Assembly (NCBI GenBank): GCA_030828175.1 | Contig: JAURDB010000003.1 | Location: forward strand, 1 to 42,960 | Origin: Flavobacteriales bacterium | Lineage (GTDB): Bacteria > Bacteroidota > Bacteroidia > Flavobacteriales_D > Sanyastnellaceae | DNA length: 42,960 bases | Direction: 5' to 3' | In this document: positions 1 to 7,958 of the stretch, piece by piece | Layout of the letters: the number at the start of each line of letters is the position of its first letter | Position numbering within the stretch: the stretch's first letter is position 1 | Program-made: the position numbers and the translations under genes | Notes under the pieces: generated by a model | What the model was told of the DNA's origin: nothing | What the model saw: only the letters and a program-made list of their open reading frames with translations | The model's database searches: none

Positions 1-2
1 CC

Positions 3-110
3 TATACCAACTTCATTTGGTACAAGCAGCCGGATATTTGGGCCCACATGCTGGATGCGACCTTGCCCTTCGCATTATTGGGCGCCCTTGCCCACAGGAT
101 GGCGGGCTGA
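3..110 (+). CDS. C-terminal fragment of an unidentified, probably membrane-associated protein
   Basis: An open frame enters from the left edge and stops with TGA at 108-110, giving about 35 residues that begin YTNFIWYKQPDIWAHM and end LLGALAHRMAG. The composition (aromatic residues, then a hydrophobic stretch) is protein-like and suits the tail of a membrane protein. The stop lies only 6 bp from the stop of the convergent gene at 117, as expected for densely packed convergent genes. The family cannot be named from this fragment, and chance openness over 105 bp is possible. Confidence 0.4.
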   Translation, partial: YTNFIWYKQPDIWAHMLDATLPFALLGALAHRMAG

Positions 111-116
111 TCCCGG

Positions 117-1715
117 TCAGTGGGAGGAGCCCTGTGCCGGTCCCAATTGTTGTTGAAGAACCGAGCAAACGGTGGCGGCATCGTTGGGCTGGCCGTTCAA
201 TTTCTGCTTGATCTTCAATGCGGGGATGGACCGCGGATTCTCTTCCAGGTGACCCTCAAGCAGCGCTCTGCCTTCCTCCATGCGCCCCTTGTTGAAAGCA
301 CTCATGCATCGGAACAAGTCAGCGTGGTTCAATGCAATGTCCTGAGGGTACAGTCGTACACACCTTTCCTCCATCGGTGACCATTGGACCGTCAGTGCTC
401 CCGGTTGGGTGAGGGTTCGACCGAGTGCATTCTGCGCCATGACCCAAGAGCCGATCAGAAGGGTGATGGCGCCGAACACGGATACAGCCAATGGTTTGCC
501 GAGCGGAGAAGGCGCATCCTCCAAGGGGTGTTGTTGTTTGAGCCACCAACCCAACATGGCCAGGGGCCAGAGGATTTCGGCGCGTTCGGCTGGAAAGGTG
601 AAGGCCAAGAAGGGAAGGGCAAACAGGGCCCACCTTCCCAGGCTTTTCCGCAGAGGCCAACACAGTCCAATGAGAACCAAAAGCGGAATCCAGCCGATTT
701 CATAACCCCATTGAAGGAGCTCTGAATGTGCGCGGTGCAAGGCTTCGCCACAGCGGTTGACTGCCAAGTTGGTCCACCCTTCGGCGTCGTTGCGCCATGC
801 GCCAAGTCCCGCACCCCAGCCATTGCTGTTGTCCAGGGTCCAAGACCACAGGTTGACCCGGATGGAAGAGCTTTCCGCTCCTTTGAGGTTGTAGACGATA
901 TCGAGGGATTTCAGTACGTCCGGTGCCTGGGCAAATTGGGTCACTCGATACTCGGAGGGCTGAGCATTCCAAGCGAATTGAGCCCCGAGGAAGAGGATGC
1001 ACGCACCCATGAATACCCGTCTGATCCAGACTGCATGCCGGCCTTGGTTCCAGAGCGAGTAGATCATCCAGATGGTGCTTCCGAGCAATACGCTTCGGAC
1101 CTGGTATACCAGGGCGAGCAGGGTGATGAACCCCCACCACCACAACCAGCGGCGCTTGGAGAAATGCCCGCCCAAAACACACATGAGGAAGAGGGATTCC
1201 ATGGCAATGTTGCGATGGGCCCACGGCAATGTCATCGCATAGGACTGACCGTGACCCCAATCCCCGCGAAGCATGGAGCCCGTCGCGTGCAGCAGCATGA
1301 CGCTTCCTATGACCAATGCAAAGACAGGAAGCGCTTTGGCCCCCTTGAACCAATGCAGTCGTTCGGGATTCGGAAGGGTCCAGATCCAGGTCCAGATCCA
1401 GCCCAGTTGGGCCAATACTTCCCATCGGCAATGGCCTCCCCTCATCGCTTGGATCACCAGAATGCACATGCCTGCACCCCATAGGAGGGGCCGTACGATT
1501 CGAATGCAGTTCAGAAGGCCCAGAAGAGAAGTAATTCCCCCCAACAACAGCCATGCCGTGGTCCAGTGGTTATCCAGGGCTTGCCCCTTGGCCAAAAATG
1601 AAATGGCCAACGTAAGGCCGAAGAACAGAACCCACTGCGGCCATTCCTTTGACAAGGCCGCTGCACTCAGCGGCAAGGGGCCTTCCTCGGTGGCATCCGG
1701 GTCTTTGGTATTCAT
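117..1715 (-). CDS. O-antigen ligase / polymerase-like polytopic membrane protein (Wzy_C-type)
   Basis: This 532-residue protein has about ten to eleven hydrophobic segments between residues 28 and 430. Its large periplasmic loop carries a motif typical of the O-antigen ligase/Wzy superfamily (RAHSELLQWGYEIGWIP, about residues 328-344) and a preceding arginine-containing stretch (SSSIRVNLWSWTL, about 282-294). Family members join or polymerise lipid-linked glycans at the outer face of the inner membrane. The last 80 residues are soluble and helix-rich (AFNKGRMEEGRALLEGHL), resembling a TPR-like tail seen in some ligases. The ATG at 1715 lies downstream of an unusually AT-rich tract. A flippase and a glycosyltransferase 3-5 kb away support a role in surface glycan assembly. 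Ligase and polymerase cannot be told apart from sequence alone. Confidence 0.8.
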   Translation of the reverse strand: MNTKDPDATEEGPLPLSAAALSKEWPQWVLFFGLTLAISFLAKGQALDNHWTTAWLLLGGITSLLGLLNCIRIVRPLLWGAGMCILVIQAMRGGHCRWEVLAQLGWIWTWIWTLPNPERLHWFKGAKALPVFALVIGSVMLLHATGSMLRGDWGHGQSYAMTLPWAHRNIAMESLFLMCVLGGHFSKRRWLWWWGFITLLALVYQVRSVLLGSTIWMIYSLWNQGRHAVWIRRVFMGACILFLGAQFAWNAQPSEYRVTQFAQAPDVLKSLDIVYNLKGAESSSIRVNLWSWTLDNSNGWGAGLGAWRNDAEGWTNLAVNRCGEALHRAHSELLQWGYEIGWIPLLVLIGLCWPLRKSLGRWALFALPFLAFTFPAERAEILWPLAMLGWWLKQQHPLEDAPSPLGKPLAVSVFGAITLLIGSWVMAQNALGRTLTQPGALTVQWSPMEERCVRLYPQDIALNHADLFRCMSAFNKGRMEEGRALLEGHLEENPRSIPALKIKQKLNGQPNDAATVCSVLQQQLGPAQGSSH

Positions 1716-1750
1716 CGTACTGGTGGCGGGGACAATTTCCGCCCTTCAAT

Positions 1751-1797
1751 TCGATAAATATAATATAATTAACTGATTAAAATAGAATAAACCAACG
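1751..1797 (-). promoter_or_regulatory. AT-rich promoter region of the O-antigen ligase-like gene
   Basis: Positions 1751-1797 are almost entirely A/T in otherwise GC-rich DNA. On the minus strand the tract contains TATATTTA (1762-1755), which matches the Bacteroidota -7 consensus TAnnTTTG in all but the last base and lies about 40 nt before the ATG at 1715. No well-spaced -33 TTG was found, so the exact start is uncertain. Confidence 0.4.
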
Positions 1798-1801
1798 TGA
1801 A

Positions 1802-1963
1802 TCAGCTTTTTCGGCCTGGCCATCTGAGCCTTTGTCGCCATTGGTCCACTTTTTCCTTTCGGATGACCCCGCGCGCGACCAGACCGAAAACCACCAGCCA
1901 CAGCAACCCCTTGATGAGGAAGAAGAGAAAGCCGGCCAAGCCCAATGTCTTCAGTGTCTCCAT
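1802..1963 (-). CDS. Small single-pass membrane protein, 53 residues
   Basis: This short frame encodes METLKTLGLAGF, then a strongly hydrophobic helix (about residues 6-31), then a basic, tryptophan-containing tail (KVDQWRQRLRWPGRKS). The positive-inside rule would put the C-terminus in the cytoplasm. The frame stays open further upstream, but a start beyond 1963 would run into the divergent gene at 2024, so the internal ATG is preferred. It lies 86 bp upstream of the ligase-like gene on the same strand. Function is unknown. The composition is far from random, which supports a real gene, but it is small enough for automatic annotation to miss. Confidence 0.55.
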   Translation of the reverse strand: METLKTLGLAGFLFFLIKGLLWLVVFGLVARGVIRKEKVDQWRQRLRWPGRKS

Positions 1964-2023
1964 GTTCGCAACATCCTGTGCAAAGGTGCATCCGTTCGAT
2001 GCGATAAGTGAACTTCGGTATCC

Positions 2024-3751
2024 ATGAAAAGTCCCCTGCGCACCCTCGTCTGCCTTTGCGCTCTGCTTTCTTTGAACGGATTCGTTCCGGTTGAAGCCCT
2101 CGCTCAGAAATCCAGCTCGAAATCCACCAAGATCGATGTGGTCCAGTTTCCAACTGTGCCTGCAGATGCCGCATACAGAATTGCTTTCAACCTGCATGCG
2201 GATGCGGACTTCTTCAACCTGGATGATCTGCGGCGGTACGGCGGAAACATGGACTTGCTGAAGTCGGGAGGAGAGCGCCTGAGTGGCATGAAGTATTTCA
2301 CGGTGGGACGCGAGGCGGAAGTTGTGGACGTCGGTCCCAGCGTGGTGGTGGATGTGGCGATCGGCCCAGAAAGGCAGGGCGTTCCCAAATTCTCCAGTGA
2401 GCCGGTCAAATCGGGGTCCGAGGATTTGACGTTTTGGGCCAATATTTCCTGCAATCTGCCCATGCGGGTCCGGATTGGATCGCCCGAGGGTGAGGTTTGG
2501 GATGCCTTTGAAGTGGATGAACCCATGAGCGTTCGATATGGCAACGAGAAAATCTCGACCATAGAGACCCGCCCAGGAGGTTTCTCGTATTCCAAGTCCA
2601 GCCTCAATTTCAGCAGTGAGGCGGAGTTGATGGAAAAGCTGTCTTCACAAGAGGGGGCGCGATTCTTTCGGCGCAAGGCTGTCCTCATGCAGTTGAGTCG
2701 GGTCATCGATGAGCTTGAGACCCGAATTTTCTTTCTCGAGGGAAAGGTGGAGGTGTCGGTCTATTCAGGAAAGGGAAAGCACGATTATCCCGAATTGGAT
2801 GCAGCGCGCGATGTCGCCATCGAATCCTATGACAACGGATACTTCGATGGATTGTCGAGTCCCATTGACACCTGGCGTTCGTGGGCGGCCAAGGTTGATT
2901 TCACGGACAAGAAAGCCAAGGTGACACGCGCTGTGGCACTGGGACTGCATTTGAACCTCGCACAAGCTCACTTGTACAGAGACGAATTCACCGAGTGTGC
3001 CCAAGCCATTTCAGATGCGCGCGCCCTCGTCCTACCTGGGGGGGAGGAGTCTCTCTTCCTGGATGAGGTTCAATCTCGATTGATGAAGCGCCGCAGGGCC
3101 CTGCAGGCCAACGGCAATTTCCAGTTCACTTTGGAAGCGGAACAGGAAAAAGCCCCGGACATCAAAAACATCGTGGGCAAGCGCTCCGAGAACAAGGATG
3201 TCCAAATGATATACCCGGAGGATCGCTTCGATGAGATCGGAAGGCAGATTGCATTGTGGGAGGCAGAGGAGGTGGAGGGAAGTCCTGAGGCTGCGGCAGC
3301 CGAGGCGAGTGAAGTCACACTTGAGCAGCGCCTGGGTGGGCGCCTGGAGCAGACCATTGGAGGGATGATGCTGCGGATGAACCCTTTGATGGATCCGGAT
3401 TTGGTTGGAGAGGAGTTCCCGGAGGAAATCTTGAACATTCCCAACCTCGTTTACCTCGACATCAGCGGGATGAAGTTTGGTGCCCTGCCTGAGAACATCG
3501 ACCGTCTCGTGACCTTGCAAACGCTCGTGGCGTCGAGGAATGACCTGACAGCGCTTCCTGAGCAGCTCGGGAACATTACTGGATTGAAGAAGTTGTTCGT
3601 CAACAAGAACGACCTCAAGGGGGTGCCCACTTCCCTGACCCAGTGCACCGAGTTGAAAACATTGGACCTCAAGGACAACCCGATGACGGCGGAAACCCTG
3701 GACCAAATCCAGCAGATGCTCGGCGAGGATGTGAAAGTCAAGCGCGACTGA
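2024..3751 (+). CDS. Exported leucine-rich-repeat protein
   Basis: The 575-residue product starts with a signal peptide (MKSPLRTLVCLCALLS, cleavage likely after ALA near residue 27). The middle (about 30-330) matches no family I recognise. It contains a helical stretch with two tetratricopeptide-like helices (about 300-350) that may mediate protein contacts. From about residue 460 to 560 there are four to five leucine-rich repeats of the LPxxIxxLxxLxxLxxxxNxL type. No T9SS sorting domain or lipobox is visible, so it is probably periplasmic. It is transcribed divergently from the small membrane protein. Its role is unknown; LRRs suggest binding of protein or glycan. Confidence 0.75.
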   Translation: MKSPLRTLVCLCALLSLNGFVPVEALAQKSSSKSTKIDVVQFPTVPADAAYRIAFNLHADADFFNLDDLRRYGGNMDLLKSGGERLSGMKYFTVGREAEVVDVGPSVVVDVAIGPERQGVPKFSSEPVKSGSEDLTFWANISCNLPMRVRIGSPEGEVWDAFEVDEPMSVRYGNEKISTIETRPGGFSYSKSSLNFSSEAELMEKLSSQEGARFFRRKAVLMQLSRVIDELETRIFFLEGKVEVSVYSGKGKHDYPELDAARDVAIESYDNGYFDGLSSPIDTWRSWAAKVDFTDKKAKVTRAVALGLHLNLAQAHLYRDEFTECAQAISDARALVLPGGEESLFLDEVQSRLMKRRRALQANGNFQFTLEAEQEKAPDIKNIVGKRSENKDVQMIYPEDRFDEIGRQIALWEAEEVEGSPEAAAAEASEVTLEQRLGGRLEQTIGGMMLRMNPLMDPDLVGEEFPEEILNIPNLVYLDISGMKFGALPENIDRLVTLQTLVASRNDLTALPEQLGNITGLKKLFVNKNDLKGVPTSLTQCTELKTLDLKDNPMTAETLDQIQQMLGEDVKVKRD

Positions 3752-3796
3752 AGCATTTCGGTCAGGCCGTCAGGCGGCGCGCAAGTCAACGCAGGC

Positions 3797-4156
3797 TCAG
3801 ATGTGGTCACATCGCTCCACAGTGCGGTCGTCCTGAACACCGCCGGTGTGGTGGATGTCTTGGGGTTCGAAAAGCAGGATCCAGACCTCTTCCTCGGCCA
3901 CCGGGCGGTGTTCCACTCCTTTGGGGACGACGATGATTTCTCCGGGTCCCACTTCCACCTTGCCGTCCCTGAACTCCATGGTCATGTTGCCCTTGATGAC
4001 GTGGAACAGCTCGTCCTGCCCATCGTGGGCGTGCCAGACGAATTCTCCTTGTATGCGGGCCAGCTTCACGTCTTGTCCATTGAGTTGCGCGATGATTTTT
4101 GGGCTCCATTGATCGGAGAATCGATTGAATTTTTGAAGGAGGTTGATGGCGTTCAT
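3797..4156 (-). CDS. Cupin-domain protein
   Basis: The product is a 119-residue single-domain cupin. Motif 1 is visible as WHAHDGQDELFHVIKG, with the two histidines and the glutamate that usually bind the metal. Motif 2 is PGEIIVVPKGVEHRP, carrying the last histidine. Members of this small group are metal-binding beta-barrels of unknown substrate. I chose the ATG at 4156 (MNAINLLQKFNRF) because the frame's extra 24 upstream residues do not look like the family. It converges on the leucine-rich-repeat gene, and an inverted repeat lies upstream at 4214-4228. Confidence 0.8.
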   Translation of the reverse strand: MNAINLLQKFNRFSDQWSPKIIAQLNGQDVKLARIQGEFVWHAHDGQDELFHVIKGNMTMEFRDGKVEVGPGEIIVVPKGVEHRPVAEEEVWILLFEPQDIHHTGGVQDDRTVERCDHI

Positions 4157-4213
4157 GGGCAGTGGGGCAGTGTGTTCTATGCCTATGGTTGCGAAGGTAT
4201 TCGATGCGGAGGC

Positions 4214-4240
4214 GTGTACTTTGTACACACTTAAGTACTT
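4214..4240. promoter_or_regulatory. Inverted repeats between divergent cupin and unknown gene
   Basis: GTGTAC (4214-4219) and GTACAC (4223-4228) form a perfect 6-bp inverted repeat around TTT, and five bases further on AAGTACTT (4233-4240) is a second palindrome sharing the GTAC core. They sit in the 135-bp divergent intergenic region, 58-84 bp before the cupin start. Operator function is inference. Confidence 0.35.
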
Positions 4241-4291
4241 GATTTGATGATGGTTAGAGGTTAGTTTTACCTCGATTCAAATGTGGCCACG

Positions 4292-4582
4292 ATGAAGAAC
4301 CGCTCCCTCAATGAATTGCGTCAAACACGAGACGCCGTCTATGTTCCCCCTCGTTCTCACGCTGAGCGTATGGAAGAGCGAAAGCAGGGGCAAGGTTATC
4401 TCATCCTCGACGCGGAAGGCGTGCCGCAGGTGACCTGCGATGACATTGCGTGCATCGTGGAAGCCCGCCCCATGGTGAGCACGGCCGAGCTCGAGGCCCA
4501 TTTCGCTGGAGGAGAGGCATGCTTTGAGCTTCCCGGTGGAGAGGTGGTCCGCGCCATCACGCGCCGCAAGCGCCCAGCCTGA
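4292..4582 (+). CDS. Conserved-looking small protein of unknown function, 96 residues
   Basis: The ATG at 4292 (MKNRSLNELRQTRDAVYVPP) is preferred to an in-frame GTG three codons earlier. The protein is soluble and charged. It has a basic helical N-terminus, a short segment GYLILDAEGVPQVTCDD, and a basic end (ITRRKRPA) that could contact nucleic acid. No catalytic motif is visible and I do not recognise the family. It lies 88 bp upstream of the flippase gene on the same strand and may be co-transcribed. Confidence 0.6.
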   Translation: MKNRSLNELRQTRDAVYVPPRSHAERMEERKQGQGYLILDAEGVPQVTCDDIACIVEARPMVSTAELEAHFAGGEACFELPGGEVVRAITRRKRPA

Positions 4583-4670
4583 CATCCAGGGTAGGACGTC
4601 TCCTTGCGCCGTTCTCCGCATCTGCCCGGCGTAACTTGCGCTTCGTGGGCGTGATCAATCCCCATAGCCG

Positions 4671-5924
4671 ATGATTCGGCGCATGGCCACCCTGATGGGA
4701 GGAGCTGCAGCGGGCCAATTGGTGACCGTGTTGGCTGCCTTCGTACTGACGCGGTTGTACACGCCCGAGGCTTTCGCCCATCTCGAGATGTTCGCTTTGG
4801 TCACAGGAATGGCCGCCGTGCTCGGAACCGGGAAATACGAGCAGGCATTGATGCTGCCGGAATCGGACCGGGAGGCGCGTGTGCTCTTCTCGGCTGGCCA
4901 AAGAGCAGCAGCCATCACATTGCTGGTGGTGGGAAGCGCAGCCTGGCTCACCCAAGATTGGATCACGGAGCGCTACGCATTGCCTGCTTGGAAGTGGGTT
5001 TCCTTGTGTCTGCCCTTTGTTTGCGCCTTGGCTGCCCATGGCCGGCTCTTGGAGTATTGGCACCACAGGCAGAAATCGGTTGGAAAAGTGGCTTCCGCGC
5101 AAGCACTGGCTCCCTTGACTTCCGAGGCCGTCAAAATGGCCGGAGCCTCTTTTTTCTCCCTGTCAGGGCTCGTCTTCGGAGCTGCCACCGGATTGATTGT
5201 GCGGTGGGCCATTTTGACCCGGGGCATGAAACAGCTCCTGCAAAGCAGCTGGTCTTGGCATGCGGTGAAGCAGGACCGGATCTTGGAGGAGTACCGGGAT
5301 TATCCAACGTGGGTTTTGGCAGGGAGCGCCATGAACCGCGGCGCCCAGTGGCTGCATGTGCTGCTCATCGGTGCCACCTTGGGTCCGGTGTTGCTCGGAA
5401 TGATGGGGCTCGCCCGGCGATTGGTCATGCAGCCCCTTTCCTTGTTGGCCATGTCAGCGGCGCCTGTGTTGTTCCAGACATCCACAGAAAAGGCGGATGG
5501 GGCTCCTTTGCGCCGTCTGTTTGCATGGTCGCTCCTCTCTTTCGCTTCGGTTTCAGCACTCGTTTGGGTGGGGGTCCATGTGGCTCCGGACAACGCCACG
5601 GCCTGGTTGTTTGGTGAAGAATGGGAGGGGGCCATTGACGTGGTGCGCATCCTGACCCCTTGGTTCGTCCTCAATTTCATCACGGCGGGCCTCGGCTCTC
5701 TGTTCCATCGTGTGCGGAAGCCGAGATGGATCACCGGACTCGACGCACTGCACCTGCTCGCCGTATTGGCCGGTTGGTATGCTGGGAAGCAGCACCCGGA
5801 TTGGTTTGGCGGTGGAGAGTGGGGCGCCCTCGTGGGCATCGTTTGGGCCAAATGCGGCTATTACATAGTCAACCTCGCGGTGCTCATCACCGCCGTCATG
5901 CGACATGGAAATGCGGATCGCTAA
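4671..5924 (+). CDS. Polysaccharide flippase (Wzx/MOP-type membrane protein)
   Basis: The 417 residues form about ten to twelve hydrophobic helices. The N-terminus (MIRRMATLMGGAAAGQLVTV, then RLYTPEAFAHLEMFALV) has the arrangement typical of polysaccharide transporters of the MOP superfamily: a first helix with small residues, then a LYTPEEFG-like motif. Such proteins flip lipid-linked oligosaccharides across the inner membrane. It overlaps the glycosyltransferase gene by 20 bp, so the two are probably co-expressed. The length is near the family norm. The translocated glycan cannot be inferred. Confidence 0.85.
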   Translation: MIRRMATLMGGAAAGQLVTVLAAFVLTRLYTPEAFAHLEMFALVTGMAAVLGTGKYEQALMLPESDREARVLFSAGQRAAAITLLVVGSAAWLTQDWITERYALPAWKWVSLCLPFVCALAAHGRLLEYWHHRQKSVGKVASAQALAPLTSEAVKMAGASFFSLSGLVFGAATGLIVRWAILTRGMKQLLQSSWSWHAVKQDRILEEYRDYPTWVLAGSAMNRGAQWLHVLLIGATLGPVLLGMMGLARRLVMQPLSLLAMSAAPVLFQTSTEKADGAPLRRLFAWSLLSFASVSALVWVGVHVAPDNATAWLFGEEWEGAIDVVRILTPWFVLNFITAGLGSLFHRVRKPRWITGLDALHLLAVLAGWYAGKQHPDWFGGGEWGALVGIVWAKCGYYIVNLAVLITAVMRHGNADR

Positions 5925-7071
5925 CCTTGTCCTCAACGACTTTACGCGGGACAACCGCGTGCTGAAGGTCTCCCAGGCCTTGGCTGATGCGGGGCATGAG
6001 GTGACCGTGGTGGCCCTGCACAAGAAAGGACTGCCCGAGCGGGAGGAACGCGGGGGCTGGATGGTTCAACGCATCCCTGTATCGCTGGCCGCGTTGCCTC
6101 GAGGCACCGTTTTCGGCGCGATGAAGATGGCAGAGTTGGCGCTCAAGGTGGTGTGGCGCTGGCGCAAGATGGATGCCTGGCATTGCAACGACATCGAGGC
6201 CTTCGTGCTCGGATGGTGCGCCAAGCGCTTGAATCCCCGGCTCAAGCTCATATACGATTGCCACGAATTCGAAGCGGAACGGAACGCCAAACCTGCCATT
6301 GAGCGCAAGCTGGTCGGCTGGCTCGAGCGGCGCATGATTCGAAAGGCCGAAGCGGTCATCACCGTCAGCCCTTCCATCGCCCACGCCTACCGAGAGCGAT
6401 ACGCTTCATACGGCATTCCCGAAGTTCATTTGGTGCGGAACATCCCCGAAGTTGCCGCCTTGAATGGGGAAAAGCGCACCGCCGAAATGGGGATGCCCGA
6501 TCATTTCCGGTCGCGCTTCGGCATCCCCGAGGGCGACTTCATCGCCCTGTACCAAGGCGCATTCACATACAACCGCGGCCTGGAAACGGCATTGGAAGCC
6601 ATGGTGGGCCTCCAGGAATCCGGGATCCACTTGGTACTCATGGGCTATGGCCCCCTTCAACACTTGGTGGACGATGCGGCGGCGCGTTTGCCTCATGTGC
6701 ACGTCCACCCCGCCGTTCCCTACGAGCAGGTACTTGCCCACACCCGCAGTGCCGACGTGGGCTTGGTTTCGGTCAAGCCCACCTGCCTTTCCTACCTGTA
6801 CTGCCTGCCCAACAAGCTTTTCGAATACATTCTCGCCGGCGTCCCCGTCCTGTCCAATGACCTTCCCGATTGCCGCGCACTCATCGAGGATTTGGGAGTG
6901 GGCGAGGTGGTACAGGACGATACCCCCGAAGGCTGGCGCGCGGCGCTCCGGCAAGTACAGCAGCGAGGAAATCAAGCGTTTCACAAGGCACTTCAAGCCG
7001 CACCTGATCGAATTTCCTGGGAGCAGGAGAAGGCGCGTTTGGATGCCATCTATGCCCACATGGCCCATTAA
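5905..7071 (+). CDS. Glycosyltransferase, GT4-like, GT-B fold
   Basis: This 388-residue protein has the two Rossmann-like halves of a GT-B enzyme. The N-terminal half carries DFTRDNRVLKVSQALADAGH, the pattern of GT4 enzymes that bind the acceptor. The C-terminal half starts near ALYQGAFTYNRGLETALEAM and ends with the nucleotide-sugar-binding stretch NKLFEYILAGVPVLSNDLP. The glutamate of KLFEY and a following ALIEDLGVGEVV loop are as expected for retaining GT4 enzymes. It begins inside the end of the flippase gene and is followed after 9 bp by cysQ. The sugar donor is unknown. Confidence 0.87.
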   Translation: MEMRIANLVLNDFTRDNRVLKVSQALADAGHEVTVVALHKKGLPEREERGGWMVQRIPVSLAALPRGTVFGAMKMAELALKVVWRWRKMDAWHCNDIEAFVLGWCAKRLNPRLKLIYDCHEFEAERNAKPAIERKLVGWLERRMIRKAEAVITVSPSIAHAYRERYASYGIPEVHLVRNIPEVAALNGEKRTAEMGMPDHFRSRFGIPEGDFIALYQGAFTYNRGLETALEAMVGLQESGIHLVLMGYGPLQHLVDDAAARLPHVHVHPAVPYEQVLAHTRSADVGLVSVKPTCLSYLYCLPNKLFEYILAGVPVLSNDLPDCRALIEDLGVGEVVQDDTPEGWRAALRQVQQRGNQAFHKALQAAPDRISWEQEKARLDAIYAHMAH

Positions 7072-7080
7072 ATTCAAACC

Positions 7081-7872
7081 ATGGAATCACTCAGGAACAA
7101 AGCCGTTGCAGCAGCAGTGGAGGCGGGAAAGGCCATTTTGGAAATCTACCACAGCGGTGACTTTGACGTGACGGTCAAGGGCGATGACAGCCCCCTCACA
7201 CGGGCCGATCTCGCTTCCCACGAGGTGATCATGAAGCACTTGACGGACACCGGCATTCCCGTTCTCTCCGAGGAAGGCCGCGACATGCCCTATGCGGAAC
7301 GTTCTGACTGGTCCGAATTGTGGATTGTGGACCCCATTGACGGGACCAAGGAATTCATCAAGCGCAACGGAGAGTTCACCGTCAACATCGCACTGGCACG
7401 GGACGGGGTTCCGGTACTCGGTGTCATTTACGTACCTGTTACGGGCGAGCTATACGTTGGGGAGGAAGGCCAAGGGGCCCGCAAGGCCCTCTGGCCCGCA
7501 GATGAGGCCCGCGATGTGCCGGCCGTGATCGAGGGTGCAGCGGCATTGCCCATGGAAAGGGGCGACCGTCCTTTCACAGCGGTGGCGAGCCGTTCCCACA
7601 TGTCCCCCGAAACGGAAGCGTTTATCGCTGCATTGCGCGAGGAACACGGCGAGGTGGCCCTGATTTCCAAGGGGTCTTCGCTGAAGCTCTGCATGGTGGC
7701 CGAGGGAAAGGCCGATTGCTACCCCCGTTTCGCACCTACCATGGAATGGGACACCGCCGCGGGCCAGGCCATCTGCATGGCGGCCGGGTTCGATGTCATC
7801 GACCAGAACACCGGCGCTACCATGCGGTACAACCGCGAGCAGTTGCTCAACGCCTGGTTCCTCGTGAAGTAA
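7081..7872 (+). CDS. cysQ: 3'(2'),5'-bisphosphate nucleotidase CysQ
   Basis: The 263-residue product belongs to the inositol-monophosphatase superfamily. The metal-binding motif DPIDGTKEFI lies at residues 84-93, an upstream SEEGRD glutamate pair near 63-68, and the second signature MEWDTAAGQAI near 220-230. The FI after DGTKE and the FTVNIAL strand are characteristic of CysQ rather than IMPase. It converts 3'-phosphoadenosine 5'-phosphate to AMP, removing the by-product of PAPS-dependent sulfation or assimilation. It lies directly behind flippase and glycosyltransferase genes, so a link to glycan sulfation is possible but unproven. Two hairpins follow the stop. Confidence 0.92.
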   Translation: MESLRNKAVAAAVEAGKAILEIYHSGDFDVTVKGDDSPLTRADLASHEVIMKHLTDTGIPVLSEEGRDMPYAERSDWSELWIVDPIDGTKEFIKRNGEFTVNIALARDGVPVLGVIYVPVTGELYVGEEGQGARKALWPADEARDVPAVIEGAAALPMERGDRPFTAVASRSHMSPETEAFIAALREEHGEVALISKGSSLKLCMVAEGKADCYPRFAPTMEWDTAAGQAICMAAGFDVIDQNTGATMRYNREQLLNAWFLVK

Positions 7873-7920
7873 CCGCCGCACGGCGGTAAATGAACAAGGC
7901 CGCCCCGAGGGACGGCCTTG
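7872..7920. terminator. Tandem hairpins between convergent cysQ and fasciclin genes
   Basis: ACCGCCG/CGGCGGT (7872-7887) is a perfect palindrome starting at the last base of the cysQ stop codon. CAAGGCCG (7895-7902) pairs with CGGCCTTG (7913-7920) in a second, 8-bp stem. There is no long T-run on either side, so these may be weak or factor-assisted bidirectional terminators for the two converging genes. Confidence 0.5.
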
Positions 7921-7958
7921 CTTCCTTGCAGATGTGCCCCCGGCAAGGGGCAATTGGA

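Noticed and set aside
17-211. 64-residue plus-strand frame near the left edge
   Set aside because: It runs into the end of the ligase-like gene on the other strand and is Pro/Gly/Arg-rich. The frame beginning at base 3 is more protein-like.
700-1554. 284-residue minus-strand frame within the ligase-like gene
   Set aside because: It is an alternative frame of the polytopic membrane protein, Arg/Pro/His-rich with no membrane segments.
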